From NCBI GenBank assembly GCA_025531455.1, contig JAMYHL010000029.1, positions 124,001 to 188,000 on the forward strand: a DNA stretch of 64,000 bases, in the 5' to 3' direction. The DNA comes from Apiotrichum sp. Y4204 (taxonomy: Eukaryota > Basidiomycota > Tremellomycetes > Trichosporonales > Trichosporonaceae). The notes below the pieces were generated by a model. It ran no database searches and was not told the origin of the DNA. It was given only the letters and a program-made list of their open reading frames with translations. The position numbers were made by a program, and so were the translations under genes. Below, one piece after another: positions 1 through 10,832 of this stretch (position 1 is its first letter; the number at the start of each line of letters is the position of its first letter).

Positions 1-1905
1 TTTCCACACTGGGAGACTGGCCTAAGTTTGCCCTGCAGTCCCACCCCACACATTCCCACCAGTGCTCCCCGCAGCTATGTGAGGACTGCCGACGGGCAGC
101 GAACAAAGGTCTCTGGTGGTAAGACGTGAATGGTGTCTGAGTGCCGAGGATAACGAGACGGATCTAGGGCAGTCAGGTTACCTAGGGTGGACGCGGCGGT
201 GGTGGATGTTCGGGAAGACCCAAGGCCACCTTCGAAAATAACAGATAGAAGAATGGCAAATACGCCACTAGAAGAAGGAGAGAAAAAGGGGGGAAAAAGG
301 AGGCAAACATAAAAAGTGAAATAAAAGCCAATGAGCAGAGCTGGGGTAGGATACCTACCTAAACTCCCCGAGTTAAATCGGAGCATGAGTAAAAAAGGCA
401 CAAGACCCAGGCTTAGGCCTTGGGGCCGTGTCCAGGCTTCAGCCTACGGTCCAGGGAGTTCTGGGATTCTGCGGGGATGGTGGCGTGCCGCCTGAGACCA
501 AAGGTGCACGGTTCAGAGGCGTATCCGGCCGGAGACTGGCCAGAGATTACAGCCACTCTGCGAGATAGTTGACGAGAGCCAAACCGCCTGCAGCCGGACC
601 TCAGCCACTGTGCCCCAAACCCTGTTGTCATGGTCTGCCGTTGGCATACCGCACGCACGCTCTCGAGATCTGGACCACAGCAAGCTACTGCAGTACTGTA
701 AAACTTATCACGGATATGCAAGCGCTGGCTAAATGCAGGCACTCGGACGCAGACTCCCTGTGCTTTGCAACGCACAAGAGACATGCAGAATGCGCAAGAG
801 GCCAAGAGGTGTAGACAGTATCCCCTCCAGCACATACCGCAGGGTGTGGTCGGTACTCTTCTTTCACCTTCCTCTGACCCTATGCCGCGTCCTTTGGGGC
901 GCCCGCACCAGCGCCACAGGCTGATGTGAGCAGCAACCCCCCAGCAGGACAACGAACGTGATGGTAAATAACGCATGGTGGTGTGCTCGAGGAATGAATG
1001 TCTCTGAAAGGTCAGGTACTTCTATCTCTTGTCGCTGTCTTGATCTGTTCATAGCCCGCAAGGTGCACCCTCTTGGTTCTCCTCATTCCGCTCCGCAGTC
1101 ACCAACCACATTCGAGATCGACATTGCTTACTGTAAAAGACATTCCGTGTTGTCTCTCATCGCCATTTCAGCCCCTCTCATCGACCAACTTTACGTCGAC
1201 GAGATCTCTGGTTACCCCTCACCGGCCGTTGACATCCGCCGTCAGCTCGCCCAGAGGACACACTTTCGTCCACTCGACAGTCCTCGTCCTCGTTTCCCTA
1301 TCAGGTGTTGCGCGTCTGCGCATCGAGAACTGCTTATCCTTCCCAACTCCCGACGATCCGCAAGTCGCATTCGACGGCTGTCCATCCTTCCGCTTTGCTC
1401 ATCTCGGAGCCTGTCAGTCGCGTCCATCTCGACTCCTCTCGACTGTTTGCATGCCATCGCTCATCCATCTTATTACCCCTGGTACCCCTCCTGTCTGACC
1501 GCCCTCGGTCCTCAACCCATCTCAAGCGCCCTCGTCGCATCTCCTGCCCCACTGTGACACTGTCTGCCGAACGAGAATCATTCTGCTCTCCCCTTTCGTC
1601 GCAACCCATCGCTGATCACTCGGCTCGACTCGGCATCGTCCTTACCGTCATCGGGAACGCTTCGTCCGACTCTAGATCCGATCGCGCTCACTCCCGACCG
1701 ATGGTGACAGACACCAACTTCACAAGATAAAAGAACAACCTCTGCAGCGAGATTGCCCAACTTTTTCCTCTTCTCTACGCGACATCTGCACAACAGCCTG
1801 GTTGTGTGCTTCGGGCTCAACCCCTACCTCAGTCGCGTGCATCCCAACGAAGCCCCACTGGCGACCACTTCATTTATCACCAACGACCACGACACTCCAA
1901 TCCCC
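1..1905. other. Intergenic region and presumed 5' leader of the Zn2Cys6 factor
   Basis: No gene is supported here. From about 1050 to 1560 the + strand is rich in C and T, like the leaders in front of most other genes in this window, so it is probably the promoter-proximal and 5' UTR part of the downstream Zn2Cys6 gene. At 261-306 the + strand is purine-rich, so the minus strand is a pyrimidine tract there. That could be the leader of a gene running leftwards out of the window, but its coding part is not visible. Open frames in both directions have no recognisable protein features. An AGTACTGTA motif lies at 692-700. Confidence 0.5.
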
Positions 1906-4679
1906 ATGTCCTACTGTGACCCAGTCGTGACTATCATCCCCGAGCCTCTATCATTCGGGTACGAATCCAACATCGATAAGATGCACAATCTCAACTACTT
2001 TGACATCTTCCCCCCGGCAACAACTCCCGGTTCATCAACACCAATCGCAACACTTGCCCCAACGCCGCCCATGGTCAGCCTTGCCGTCGGTTCCCCAAGC
2101 TACGCGTTTGGCACACCGCATTCTTCCACATCCGAGTCCTCGAGTGCATCATCTCCGGACATCCAGAGCCTACTGCCCCCCCGCCACTCTTGGCCTCAGC
2201 CTCACATTGCTACATCTTCGACGTGGTACGCATTGCCGACCCCCACACCAACAGTCGACAGCACATCTAGCGCATCTCCACTCACACCATGGCCGTTGGA
2301 GACTGAGAACACGTGAGTATAGCGCGACATGTGTGTGGCATGCATCTTGCAAGTCCAAATGTGATTGCTGGCCCCTGGCTACCATTTCGAAGATCGTGTC
2401 GGGGGGTTTTTTTTTTCAATGGCTGACATCCTAACAGAACAACCCACGCCCCTGCTCGTCCCCAGGGATCTCTCCTCCACCCCCATTCTGTTCGTCATCA
2501 CCCATATCTGACCGAGGCTGCCCTAGCGGGGCAGACCGGGTCAGCTATTCACCACTCGCACTCTTCTTCCAATGGCGAGGCTGGCAATGCAGGAGATGAA
2601 CGCCCGAAATCTGGACGACTTGGTGTCAAGAGGCGACAGAAGTACACTCGCACTCGCACAGGTTGTCTTGGCTGTCGAGCCCGCCGCATCAAATGTGATG
2701 AAGGCAGGCCAATTTGCCGCCGTTGCACCGTTGCCAAGCGCGAGTGTGTTTTCCCAGACCCCAACGAGGCCAAGAAGTCGAAGAAGGTTTGGTCGCAGTC
2801 CGATTCGGAGGAAGATGTCGATGCCGTACCAGCTGCCACTCAGAAATCCGCGCCTTCACTGTCCATCAACACGTCGACTTCGCCTGTCAAGCAGCCAGCC
2901 TCCGCACCAGCTACCGACCGCCTTCCTCCGTCTTGCCATCACCCCGATGCCCAACGTGAGACGAGCTCAGCTGTCGAGCTGGGTTTCGATCTTGCCCAGG
3001 CAGTGCCCGAGGGTTTCGGCATTGACGGAGAACCTCTTCCATGGGATCGGGCGTTCACCGACACTCTCAATCTCAATAACCTTGGCCTCGACATTGTGGT
3101 CTCGAATGTCGAGCTTGGCACCAATACTCCGATGACAGAGGAAGGAAAGGGCAAGCCCTCGATGGAAGCGCAGCTGCTTAATACCCCCAACTGTAAGTTG
3201 CTTTTTTCTCTCTTAGCTATGTTACCACCTGACATACTGATTTCTCGCAGTTCTTGTTCCTTGGTTCCCCACCGCCCAAGAACAGAGCCTCATTCTCCAC
3301 TACTGCGCCAATGCCGCAGATCTTATGATGGCCATTCCTCAGGGCTTGAACCCCATGCTGGCCATCAATCTGCCGCTTGCCCTCGAGTCTCCCCGCGGAA
3401 CGAATCCGGCCGCTGATGCGCTTCGCGTCACACTGCTTGGCATTGGAGCGGTGCATCAAGCATTCCTCCTTGCCCGTTCTGGTGTCAGCTCTGTGAAGAC
3501 GACGGCATCGTTTCAATACGCCGCCAACCTGCGTGATATGGCCAAGGTAATGGTCCGCAAAGCTGTGATGGAGGACCCTGCAGCAGCTGCTAGCGATGCT
3601 GCGCTGAGCGCTGCGACGTCCCTCGCAACGATAGACATCTTCTTTGGCGGTGAAGGATGGGAAGACAACTTCAACATAGCGAAACACATGGTCGGTGCGC
3701 GTGGCGGCCCAGCTCAAATGCTCAAGGATGCATCGCCGACCCAGCTTGCCGACAATGTCACCGTTACGCCTGCCCGCCTCCTCCTGGAGGTGCTAACTAT
3801 TTACGAGTCATTTGGTGAGTGCGGCCTATGTATCACAGCGTGATAGGCTAACATTCAGGATCTCTTACACTCGATGAGGAGCCCTCGCTGCTCTCCGACC
3901 AACACACGTGGTGGTTTATGAAGACTGCCAGTGCCTATGAGGACAAGTCTGTCGAGACTCTCTTTGGCATGAGCAAAGTTATGGTTCACCTCTTTAGCCG
4001 GGTAGCCCGTCTCCTTGCGCGCGTCAGCAAGCTGGGCCAGTTCGTCGACGGATCACCGCAGCCAATGAACGACTCGCACACGGATAGCCTCGTTCACATC
4101 GACTCGGTCAGCGCCGGTCTTCTGCCAGCTAGCGTTCTTCCCGTCTTCCGGCCTCTGTCACATAACCGCAGCAACAGCAGTGCTTCGGAGGCTGAACGGC
4201 CCATCGAGAACACAACCCTTCGAGCCGAGGCGGAGCGACTGGAGCAAGACGTTGACGCGTGGCTTCAAAGCATTCAGACCTCGACTCTCGAACATGAACG
4301 CGTCCAGGTTGGCAACAGAGCCTACGCACACACAATGAAGATTCTGCTCTGGCGTATGGTGTTTGGTCGGCCACGGTCCGACGCCGATGTCCAAGCCTCC
4401 GCACAACAGATCCTCCAGCACTGTAGCGTGAGCACCGCCGCCCTCGGTATGAGCATCGATCTCATGTGGCCCGCCGTGGTGGCAGGATGCGAGGTGGACG
4501 GTAATTCCCGCCAGTGGCTCATGACTCTCCTTGAAGGGTTCAAGGCCCAATGCTGTTTCGACGTTCACACAGCATCGCGTATCATTCAAGAAGTGTGGCG
4601 CCGCGTGGATAATGATGAGGCGCGGGCCGACTGGAAGGGCGTTTGTTCCGACCTTGGACTCAAAGTGCTCCTCTGCTAG
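1906..4679 (+). CDS. Zn2Cys6 fungal transcription factor
   Basis: Predicted nuclear sequence-specific DNA-binding regulator of 848 aa. Exons: 1906-2312, 2438-3192, 3251-3814, 3859-4679. The lengths sum to whole codons. The first ATG in frame is at 1906; the upstream open frame has no ATG. A Ser/Thr/Pro-rich N-terminus is followed by a canonical Gal4-type cluster at about residues 212-239 (C-x2-C-x6-C-x6-C-x2-C-x6-C, preceded by basic KYTRTRTG). A Lys/Ser-rich linker comes next, then a long mostly helical region. That region contains a FFGGEGWEDNFNIAKHMVGARGGP-like segment, split here by description only: FFGGEGW followed some residues later by GARGGP. This is typical of the Fungal_trans_2 (PF11951) middle domain. 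Intron 1 carries a poly-T run at 2407-2416. Target genes cannot be told from the sequence. Family assignment is firm, subfamily is not. Confidence 0.88.
2313..2437 (+). other. Intron 1 of the Zn2Cys6 factor with poly-T tract
   Basis: GTGAGT donor directly after the codon for Asn-Thr, branch-like GCTGAC at 2422 and acceptor CTAACAG. At 125 nt it is the longest intron of this gene. It contains a G run followed by ten T residues (2401-2416). Splicing joins the N-terminal frame to the frame that encodes the zinc cluster. Confidence 0.75.
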
Positions 4680-5252
4680 GCGTGCGGCAGGGTGCAGAAG
4701 ATACGAGGCGGGAAACATGAGAGAGGCCAGAGAAGGATTGTTGAGAGCGGAGGAGAATATCGATCAGAAGTTAAGTGACACATCCAACGATAGTGGAATC
4801 ACACCATCACGCTATGAATATCATTGATAGGCCAATCATACTATATCTTATCATTTATCATCACACTCCGGTGCTGTAACGCAGACACAGTGTCCAACAC
4901 AGCACTACATATACGAATCTAGTTGTAGCTGTAGTTTGCGCCATGCATCCCACCACCCAATCCACTTGTACTCGACGTTGCAGCAGTAGTGCAGTGCAGT
5001 GACATGCATGGGCGAATGGCGCGGGAAGTGTCTATATGGTACAGAGACGTGATGAGAGATGGAGGTGGCATGCTGATGCTGTTGAATTGGTGGGGCCATG
5101 GGGGATGTCAGATGTGGTGGATTGATGCTCCTTTGTTTACACTTCGCATGCCTGCCACGGTGCAAGGCACACTAATTCGAACACGGAGGGATGGGAAATG
5201 CTTCGGCTTTCGGGAGCACGAAGCTGCCGAAGTCGATAATGTCCAGAATTGT
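4680..5252. other. Convergent 3' region between the Zn2Cys6 and Mei2-like genes
   Basis: The two flanking genes converge here, so this 573 bp should hold both 3' UTRs and terminators. AT-rich stretches around 4815-4865 (ATCATTGATAG and TATCTTATCATTTATCATC) are plausible cleavage and polyadenylation regions for the left gene. No additional gene is supported. Confidence 0.5.
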
Positions 5253-8200
5253 TCAGAAACCAAACGGCGGAGCGCCGGAATAGTCGTAGTCGGAGCGTTC
5301 CGCGTCGTTGTTGCCTGCAGATGTGAGCACTGAACTGCGACAGCTGATACGCACCAGAGAGGAATGAGAGGCGAGCAGAGGCTGTTCGATGGCGTATGGC
5401 GGGATTGTCAGACTGATCGTCAACGTGCGCTTCGTATCTCCCATAGTTTTAAGCTTACCTCTGGGAAGGGCTCCTGTTCGTGTTAGCCGAAGTCTCCATG
5501 GCCATTGTTACACTCACGGGTTGACCCTTAAGAGCTCCACTGGAACTGTACTGTTAGACTGGAATGATCGAGACGCACTAAAAGATCTGCGGGCGCCATT
5601 CTTCAATCTCATCCATGACGGCAGAATTGCTGATAGTTAATGTTGGACTACACGGACGGTCATCTCACCGGAACTTGTTCACCAAGGCTGCCTTGCCTTG
5701 AATATTTCCATACGAAACCTGAAATCAGTACCAACCTGCGATAGCGTCTACTCACTTGAAGAACTTTCTCACTGGAGAACATGTTCCACTTCTTCCCAAC
5801 CTTGGCGCGAATAAACGTCAACAGGGCGTTGCAAGAAGTGAAGTTGACGAAGGCGTAGCCGACCTAGATGTCAGGGTTGCAGCACTGTCCCACTCACGTT
5901 GCAATGGTTTTTAAAGTCGAAGCGAAGGTACACAAAGTCAAACTCGTCGGGTACGACCTGAAGCGTGAGTGGTCGACTTCTGGACCCGAGTCTCTTCAGA
6001 CTCACCTCCTTGAGAATGTTGACCAGTTCTTGGCGTGATAACTTGTTCTAATGGTTGGAAGCTATCACTCTCGAGGTACTTACAGGAACATCCTTGATCA
6101 TCACACTCGTACGCATATCCAGGCCTGGTAGTTAGTACCGGACCGAAAATACATTATTCACCGGCCGCGATTCTTTCGGGATAGACGCGATTTTCGGGGG
6201 GAATGGCCTGGCGGTCGGTTGATTGATTCCAGTGAGATCCAAGTCCGGTACGTTGCCGAGTACGGGCGACAAGGTCGATGTTATTGAGAAGGCCTTGCAA
6301 CGCGTAGGGCTCTGACACCTGCTGGCCAGGCGAGGCAAACTGTCTGTCGTGGGTGAAGACGTAGCTTTCCGTGCCGCACACGGTAGACGGAACAGGCCAC
6401 TGTGGGTGGTCACTCGACGTGTGATAGGAATTTGCGTTTAGCGAGATGCGATTAAAGGCGGGAGTGAGACGGTCAGCTCCCACGTGCATTAAAGCCGACT
6501 CGGAAGCATTAAACATGCTGACAGGGTCAAATGATGAGTGGGGAACAGAGGACACAGGGCTGCTGGGTCCAACGGCTAGGCCGCTATCATAGAGAAGGTT
6601 GGGGTTATAGCCGGTACCGCCGATGGGTGAACTTTGAAACGGATCCTCGCTGAGGTATCGGACCGATAGGATGCCACCCTCAATGCGTTGTCTGTTAAGA
6701 ATGCGGATGGCATCGGCCGCTCGACGTGTGTCCCAAAACTCCGCCTCAAATAGCTGGCATTAGCTTGTGGCAAACTGGTTTCTTACCATGCCAACAGGCT
6801 CGTACACCTCAAACCTCATCAGATCACCAATAGTTGCCAGACATTTCTGTCGTCAGAGTTGGAATGACACCGAGGACCCCATTCGGCACTCACCTGCATC
6901 CCTTCGACCAACACTCCGCGAGAGCTGTGCAGTTCGATCTTGACAGTGGTCTCAGAGGCGCGCCAAATCTGGTCCCATGACTCGCCGCTTCCTGCAATCT
7001 GATCTTAGTCCATGCCACATGTTGACACTCATTCAAGATTCTTACCCGGCGAACTGCATCAGGCGAGATGTTGGCGCAGCTTAGCTGAACTTGTTCGCCC
7101 GAGTACAAGCAAAGCTTGTTAATCGCTAGATGATCTGAGACTTGCTTGGCATGGCGACAGTCAAAAAAGGCGACCACCACCTTGCGGTCAGCAATAGAAG
7201 TATGCCTGACCTACCCAGCCCTTCGTCTGAAGATGCTTGACAATAATAGCCTTGAATGGAGCAACGCCCTGACGTCTGTGAGCACGACGTACTGACTCAA
7301 TCCAATTACCTGAATAACCTGACGCAGCTGCTCGCCGTTCCCAATTGCCGGTACGTTCGTTATCTGGCGTCAGAAACAGCGCTATACTCAGTCCATACCA
7401 AAAGAAAACGGCCTACTTCCTCACGGGGAGCCACCTTGTCTATGCCCGTTGCGTCGGCTAGATTGCGGACGCCATAATCAGTGGTGCTGCCTTGTGGGGT
7501 GTATAAGGAAGCTGAGCTGAGTTTTGAGGACCAGGTTTGAAGGGAGGAAGGTGAGCTGGGAGTGAGAGAGAACTGGGAGGCGGGAGTGCTTAGAACTGCA
7601 CTGGAGTTGGACGAGATTGAATGACGGGAACGAGAGGCTAAGCGGGTTAGTGTTTGAAGAATTCCTATCCGCCTTAGCCCACAATGATGCGAAAGATCAT
7701 CGACGATGGTACTTCCATCCACATTCTGAATAGTCAGCAGGGCCACAGTGAAGGACGAACATTGGAGATTGAATGGGCATGTGAAATGCGCCTGGTAGCT
7801 GTAGCGTCTAGGATTCTAAGCGGCGTAAAGGACGAAGAGCGGGGATCCAGTTTGCCGCGAATGGTCAGGGAAGGCCGATGGCTATCAGACAAGGGGGTCG
7901 CCTCAGGCGCGACGTTGGTGACAGGTGAGCTGCCTTCTTGAACCTCGTGTTCGCCAGCACTGTTTGAGGGTAAGCAGGGGGGCTGGGCCCGGGAACAAGT
8001 GTCACTATATAGTAAGTAATCGGAGAGATTAAGCCTGACGTGAAAGAGCCTGACACATACGGAGGAGAGACAGATGAAGACGCGGTGGACGGTTGGTCCG
8101 AAGCTGCAGTTGACTTGGTCGAGCCCGATGAATTCAGACTTTCAGTGCGATTGGCAATCTGCCAGCTTTCATTTGTATCTCCTGGGTCACCAGATGTCGC

Positions 8201-8496
8201 CTTTTTGAGGTTCACAATATCGACGCCTTGCCTGACGTGATGCGCAATGCAGAGTTGCTCCTCCTTGTCGTGGTTGTCGGCCTGTGCAAGGAAAGAAGAA
8301 GACTGGGAAGCCTGTGTTTGGTGTTAGCCCTAGTTTTGTTTCAGTGCGAGAAAACAATTTTCATTCCAGCTTGATCAGTCATCATCTGATTCTGAACGTC
8401 CTAGTAGCAAAGGCAACGCCGGCCGTTTGGATTGGTGGGAGGAAATATGCAGAGAAGACTAACCTTGTCCTCGTAGAGTTCTGGGAGGGAAGACAT
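5253..8496 (-). CDS. Mei2-like RNA-binding protein with three RRMs
   Basis: Predicted 789 aa RNA-binding protein of the Mei2 family, which in fission yeast drives entry into meiosis. Twenty exons on the minus strand: 8464-8496, 8061-8311, 7761-8004, 7399-7725, 7310-7363, 7215-7268, 7046-7180, 6894-6998, 6787-6846, 6162-6753, 6084-6124, 6006-6047, 5898-5957, 5756-5863, 5669-5718, 5579-5629, 5518-5545, 5459-5473, 5355-5412, 5253-5314. Lengths sum to 790 codons. A Ser-rich N-terminus is followed by RRM1 (about 283-360, begins LLITNVPAIGNG), RRM2 (about 383-456, KIELHSSRG and LFEAEFWD) and the diagnostic C-terminal RRM3 (about 620-735). RRM3 shows SVMIKDVPNK, FDFKNHCNVGYAFVNF and VSYGNIQGKAALVNKFRNS. 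Only the third domain is strongly Mei2-specific. The start MSSLPELYEDK follows a tiny first exon. The weakest splice call is the GTTCGT donor at 7760. Confidence 0.9.
5459..5473 (-). other. 15-nt microexon of the Mei2-like gene
   Basis: Five codons (Glu-Pro-Phe-Pro-Glu) lie between an AACAG acceptor and a GTAAGC donor. They complete the conserved 'EPFP' tail that follows RRM3 in Mei2 proteins. The reading frame is kept only if this exon is included together with the acceptor at 5413 of the next exon. Confidence 0.65.
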
Positions 8497-9614
8497 TCTT
8501 GAAGCGGCTGGCTGACTAGAAAGTCGTGGTTTTGGTACAGACTGAGGAATTAGGAAGAAAGCAGCACGTCGATATCCGCAAAGGAGACACTCTTACAATG
8601 TAGTGAACCAACACCCGAATCGTTGGAGATCGAATGTGGGAGGCAGGTACAGACCCGTCGTCGACGGGCTGTGGTGATCAAAGGTCGGTGGGTTATGTGT
8701 GCGGTGAAGGTAATCTGAACGCTGCGCGACTCACGTGGTTCACTATCTGCGAAGTAAATGCTGTCGTGGCTGTCAACGTTTAAGACGTGAGTGGGCGTGG
8801 GCTGGGAACAAAACGAAAGAAATCAAAGACAATTGATGAAGATGAAGAAGTATCGAAAGATGAGAAATGGAAAAAGAGTTCAGGAAAGTGGGGGAGGCCG
8901 GAAGGAAGGGAAGGTCGAAGGAAGGTCAGACGACGACGACGACGATACAGGTGGAAGACTTGTCAACAAGGAAGGCAAAAGGGGGGGTGGCGACAGGAGC
9001 AGCGGGAGGGAAGGCGACTCCAAACGGCGTAGCTTCGAGATAACAAGATGCCGCCGCTGTCGATCGTTGATAATAGACAGAGGGCGCTGACGACGCGAGC
9101 AGTGAGAGGTTCGATGGCTGATGCAATGAAGAGACAAAAAGGTTGAAATTACAGCAATCAGAGAAAAACAGTAGAAACGCTTAAGAGCAGAAGAGGAAGG
9201 AGAGCCGTTACAGTCAACGCAAGATGAGGGACCGACAGGAGACGCGACGCTGGAAGTGGAGACTCGAAGTGGAGGGGACGAGGGGCGGGAAGGTGGGTAG
9301 GTGGGGGAGCGGATGGGGCGAGCGCTGGCGAGCGCTGGCGTCGAGGGGAGGGAGCGACAGCTGAGAACGTGAGAGTGAGCGAGAGAGTGTGACACACAGC
9401 TCAACGGGTATGGGAGATTGATTTCTTACTGTTTCTCACTCCCCCAAAGACACATTTGGGAAAGAACATAAGCAAACCGCCAAAGTTCTTAAAGCTGGGA
9501 ACCCTCAACACAGCTCATGGCATCAAGCAGCGCGCGCAGGGCCGCGCAGGGGGTGTATGTTGAGCTTTTCCAGTTCTTGTGACGGACAATACACGGGATC
9601 AAAAGAAGTTACAC

Positions 9615-9650
9615 ACGAGCCGCGAGCCTCAAGCCTCGAGCCTCGAGCCC
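9615..9650. repeat. GAGCCTC-type short tandem repeat
   Basis: The sequence runs CGAGCC-GCGAGCCTC-AAGCCTCGAGCCTCGAGCCC, that is four imperfect copies of a unit near CGAGCCT. It lies in the Mei2-like/SEC15 intergenic region and has no evident coding role. Confidence 0.6.
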
Positions 9651-10344
9651 TTTGAGTTAAGGATACTGTCGAGCCCGGGCAACCGCCAAAAGCCATGTTC
9701 ATGTAGAGCGGTGACGCGTCAAGGGAGGCGAGAGCACGGACCGCTGAGGGATACGCTGAGGGTTGAGCTGTTGACACCCCCTTGATCGAAAGAGTGTGGC
9801 GTTATGACACTCCTGTCCAGCTGTCTTCGAAAGATCAAGTCTTGGTTCAGGCAACTTCTAAGCCTTGCGGCCCATTCGGTGCGCCGCCCTACATGATTGC
9901 CATCGGGCATCTAGAGGCCCGGCTTGTCGCCGTTGTGTAATGTGGGTTTGTCCTTGTGGACCGAGAGTCATTGTCATCCGTTACACTGATGTTTTGCCTT
10001 TTCCCGGTGTGCTCAGTAAGTGTCATGGCGTCCCGGGGCGCCGCGCGCCGAGGCGCAACCACTGACAGATCGACAGATCTTGCATGGGCTCCATATCCGT
10101 CCTTCGCAGTTCGCAAGGTCCCACGCAACCATGCGGTGTTGATGAAGTGAGCTGTTTTGCGGTGGCCGTGCGGTGGATGTGATGGTTCGTGGAGTGCACA
10201 GTATAACAGTACAATGTGTGGAGCATGTGGAGGCACCTTGGGGATCGGGGTATGTGGTATGTAACATCTTATGGGAATCATGGGAATACTAAGGTCTGTG
10301 TGATAGGGGATGGAAGTTCATCTCGATGTCACCATCAGTGGTAT

Positions 10345-10367
10345 ATCCGAGCTATCCGAGCTCGGAT
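10345..10367. repeat. Direct repeat plus 14-bp perfect palindrome
   Basis: ATCCGAGCT occurs twice back to back (10345-10353 and 10354-10362). The second copy is the left half of the perfect palindrome ATCCGAGCTCGGAT at 10354-10367. It lies about 470 bp upstream of the SEC15 start and could be a dimeric factor site or simply a small hairpin. Confidence 0.6.
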
Positions 10368-10424
10368 CCGAGGGCCCGGCAGGAGGTTTGTGTCTCGTCA
10401 CTTGTTTGCAAGAATTACAATCCT

Positions 10425-10463
10425 GATATCCAGTATCCAATATCCAGTAATCCAGTGTCCAGT
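10425..10463. repeat. ATCCAGT short tandem repeat
   Basis: Imperfect copies of ATATCCAGT / AATCCAGT / GTCCAGT follow one another over about 40 bp upstream of SEC15. It looks like a degenerate minisatellite. Confidence 0.6.
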
Positions 10464-10832
10464 GCCGTGTACAGTCACAGTATTAATACTCTCAGCTCCC
10501 TAGCTTTTTTGGCGGGCGTCACGTGATCTACCTCAAAAGCTGAATAGCAAATACAGAATTACAGAAGTCGTTGAAATCACCAGCAAGCGATACCACGCAC
10601 GGACATTCCTGAATGTCCGCGGTGACCGCTAATGGGGTGTGACGTGGGTGGTCTTGAGATGCGAGACGATGAAGTCTCGACGACAGACGACAACAAGTTA
10701 GTAACAACACCCAGCAGCAACAACCAGCGACACGTCCCACAAGGCGACGGTGCTCCTACTTGGATCGATAATTCAGCTACTCGCAAGTCACGTTTACCCG
10801 CTTGTCATCAAAGGCCCCAAGGCTGGGACGCA

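Larger units (their letters stand above)
8497..10832. promoter_or_regulatory. Divergent promoter region between the Mei2-like gene and SEC15
   Basis: The flanking genes point away from each other, so this 2.3 kb carries both promoters. On the minus strand 8880-9400 is almost entirely C/T with CGTC triplets, which fits a long 5' leader for the Mei2-like gene. Nearer SEC15 lies a TCACGTGA palindrome (10519-10526), a possible bHLH or Cbf1-type site about 310 bp before the ATG. Short repeats lie at 9615-9650, 10345-10367 and 10425-10463. Frames seen here are compositionally leader-like, and no protein domain is recognisable. Confidence 0.5.

Noticed and set aside
8880..9404. 174-codon Ser/Pro/Leu-rich minus frame
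   Set aside because: Composition is that of a pyrimidine-rich 5' leader of the Mei2-like gene rather than a protein.
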